A stretch of DNA of 64,000 bases from Bryopsis sp. KO-2023 (lineage: Eukaryota > Chlorophyta > Ulvophyceae > Bryopsidales > Bryopsidaceae). The stretch spans positions 8,184,001 through 8,248,000 of the forward strand of contig BSYQ01000002.1 in the NCBI GenBank assembly GCA_030272585.1. The letters run 5' to 3'. Shown here piece after piece: positions 62,244-64,000 of the stretch. Below the pieces are notes generated by a model. That model was not told the origin of the DNA and ran no database searches. It saw nothing but the letters and a program-made list of their open reading frames with translations. How positions within the stretch are numbered: the first letter of the stretch is position 1; every line of letters starts with the position of its first letter. Both the position numbers and the translations under genes were made by a program.

Positions 62244-63620
62244 TTAAGATCTAAAAGGAAATCTTGTGCGAAAAAAAGAATCGTGCAAATTCCAATTAAA
62301 ATGCCGGTAATAGGGCCACCAGTAAAATTCTGGCCAAGGAGATTGCATCCAAGAAATCAATGGCAATCTACCCTGTACGTGTCCTGGAATTTGCCAGTCA
62401 GGAAATTTCTGACCATCTCTAAAATGTGTAGGAGAACAGCTTACATTTCTTTGTCGATTTCTTTGTCGTCTCCTGTTTCTCCTCCTCACTCTTGATTCAA
62501 ATTGATCAGTTCGCATCATTTGCTCGTTCTCCTTTTTCTTGCAATCAGATTCCATCCCGCTTTTTGATCCTTGGCTTGGTAATTTCTCCTTTTGTACAAA
62601 TGCATCTCTTGGATGTTCTTCTTTGGGTTTCAGATGCTCTTCAATAACATCTGAAGACAACTTGAAAGGTCTTCTGCTTCTTTTCCAGCCACCATCCGAA
62701 TGTGCGTCCCGTGCTCGCTTCAATTCCATATCCAAGTTTTTTAAAGAATCAGCCCTCAATCTGAGAAGCTCTTTCTCTAAAGCTTGAATTTTTTCCACAT
62801 CTTTTTCCCACAATCTGAAAATCTTCTCAAGGTTTTCGCCCCTATTTTCCACAATCTTCATGCTTTGTTGTACATCTGAGAAAAAAAACCTTTTCTTTTC
62901 CTGATCGGCCTTTATTTGACAATGCCATTGTACAGGAGAAAAATTCACCATTACCGGTTGCCTATCATATCTCCCTTTCCTACTTTCACACTGAAAATTC
63001 ATTGGATGATGTCTTTGGATGATTTTAGGGATTTCAAGAATCGAAGAGCACAACAAATTGCAATCCCTAATCTCATATTTTTGATCTCTCATTTCTCCTT
63101 CCGTTTGACATCCAATAGAAAACTGGACATCATTCAAAAAAGAATCATCCACTGATTCCATGTAAGAAAAAGGTATCAAACCTTCTACACCACTTTGTAA
63201 TTTCACCAAAACTTGCCCATTATTTTTCTCCTCCACAACTCGTACAATCTCTCCTTTTCCCACAGAAATCTCCCCGGAAAAGCCACCAGAAAACTCAGTT
63301 AAAATTCTGCCATATTCAATTTTGTGTGAGAAAACAACTGGATCAGAACTACAAAGATTCTGATGCAATTTTTCAGGTTTAGAAAAGCTTCCTTGAAAAA
63401 CCTGAGGTGGGGATGCCATAACCTTTTTTTTCTCCTCAATTTTCTGAAGATAGGACGAAGGAATCAAACCAATTTTATCATCCCTTTTGGATTGTACTGA
63501 AGTCCAACCCTGATCACACTCTTCCAAGATGATAACAATCTCATTTTTCTGAACTGAAAGCTCCTCTGCAAATTCTGCCCCAAAGTCGTGCAAAACTCTT
63601 CCGTGTTCTTTTTTCTCCAT
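62244..63620 (-). CDS. Double-SH3 protein of the integrase module
   Basis: 458 residues from ATG 63620 to TAA 62246-62244. Two SH3 domains: residues about 6-60 (GRVLHDFGAEFAEELSV, QGWTSVQSKRD, GLIPSSYLQKI) and about 103-160 (GRILTEFSGGFSGEISVGKG, GLIPFSYMESV). Each has the ALYDF-like, ELSF-like, W/Q and PSNY-like blocks, though the ALYDF and Trp positions are partly changed. A helical stretch follows (about 250-310, EKIFRLWEKDVEKIQALEKE) and then a strongly basic Arg-rich segment (RRRNRRRQRNRQRN). SH3 domains bind Pro-rich peptides; with the basic tail it could bridge nucleic acid and a host protein. Same strand and immediately upstream of the integrase, so probably co-expressed. Function unknown. 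Confidence 0.75.
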   Translation of the reverse strand: MEKKEHGRVLHDFGAEFAEELSVQKNEIVIILEECDQGWTSVQSKRDDKIGLIPSSYLQKIEEKKKVMASPPQVFQGSFSKPEKLHQNLCSSDPVVFSHKIEYGRILTEFSGGFSGEISVGKGEIVRVVEEKNNGQVLVKLQSGVEGLIPFSYMESVDDSFLNDVQFSIGCQTEGEMRDQKYEIRDCNLLCSSILEIPKIIQRHHPMNFQCESRKGRYDRQPVMVNFSPVQWHCQIKADQEKKRFFFSDVQQSMKIVENRGENLEKIFRLWEKDVEKIQALEKELLRLRADSLKNLDMELKRARDAHSDGGWKRSRRPFKLSSDVIEEHLKPKEEHPRDAFVQKEKLPSQGSKSGMESDCKKKENEQMMRTDQFESRVRRRNRRRQRNRQRNVSCSPTHFRDGQKFPDWQIPGHVQGRLPLISWMQSPWPEFYWWPYYRHFNWNLHDSFFRTRFPFRS

Positions 63621-64000
63621 TGTTTTATATTCCCAGAATTTTGTTTAACTTTGTTTTTTATATATAAAATTTTGTCCACAGACCCGTTTTCCTAAAACTA
63701 TCAATTTTTAGAAAAGAAAGGGAAACACCTGAAGATTTCTTTTAGAACCCAGAAGTTCTCCAATATCTTTCACTGTGTTTTTTTTTTTAAACTTCCGCAC
63801 AACCTAAAATAGAAAGACTCAACCTTTCGAAGAAAAGGGAGTTCACACAAGGAAAAAAACCAACCCAAACCAGAAACTTAGAGCTCAAGAAAATTTTGCA
63901 GCTCTACAAAATAAAAACACCACCCAGAAAAAACAAAATCAAGAAAAAATCTCAATTCTGCCAAGGGAAAATAAAGACCTATACAAAAATTTCCAGAAGT
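63621..64000. other. AT-rich 5' flank of the SH3 gene
   Basis: Very A/T-rich, no gene. If the module has a second terminus it lies here or beyond the window; I see no inverted copy of TGTCATCGCTCC. Confidence 0.5.

Overview
This window is eukaryotic nuclear DNA from an organism I cannot name. It carries two U2 spliceosomal RNA genes, protein genes with GT-AG introns whose phases can be checked across junctions, tRNA genes and tRNA relics, and the full spread of eukaryotic transposons (chromovirus, Ngaro-type DIRS element, LINE, Helitron, CACTA, hAT). An F-box/WD40 family, a bestrophin-like channel with a possible organelle-targeting leader and an Apple/PAN-type protein suggest a protist or alga with a repeat-rich genome. 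Coding density is low and most of the listed open frames are chance.

Layout. 1-9.1 kb: the 5' part of an F-box/WD40 gene (minus), a tRNA-headed dispersed repeat, the end of an Apple/PAN-type gene, tRNA-Leu-like and tRNA-Gln genes, an intact hAT MITE and a second F-box/WD40 gene. 10-23 kb: copies of two anonymous repeat families (A and B here), a multi-exon bestrophin-like gene, a Helitron fragment, tRNA-like loci and a clean five-exon gene of unknown function. 23.4-31.5 kb: a third F-box/WD40 gene (plus), U2 copy 1, more repeats, and a fourth F-box/WD40 gene inside a direct segmental duplication of the 7.2-9.1 kb block. 33-36 kb: inverted copies of repeats B and A and of the Helitron fragment. 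37-39.4 kb: small exon-like pieces and a 5'-truncated LINE whose last two frames are a zinc-finger tail and a dUTPase. 39.5-44.4 kb: a complete Ngaro-type element. 46.4-50 kb: a proline-rich repeat frame, then a CACTA element with perfect 3-bp target duplication that contains exons of a PPPDE-family protease. 50.7-53.1 kb: a tRNA-Ser relic and U2 copy 2 inside a duplicated block. 53.2-60.7 kb: a full chromovirus with identical-length LTRs. 60.7-63.7 kb: a minus-strand module encoding an integrase and a protein with two SH3 domains.

The host genes form no obvious pathway; the F-box/WD40 genes are a local paralogous cluster (likely SCF ubiquitin-ligase substrate receptors) grown partly by segmental duplication. 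The most notable items are: the chromovirus internal region with essentially no CpG over about 5.9 kb although its LTRs and leader are CpG-rich; its textbook -1 frameshift signal (GGGAAAC, 6-nt spacer, 8-bp stem); the integrase plus double-SH3 module lacking a reverse transcriptase; the PPPDE exons captured in the CACTA element; and a tRNA-Leu-like gene whose anticodon (TCA) would read UGA. Host genes, exon borders and repeat limits were worked out by eye; no database search was run.
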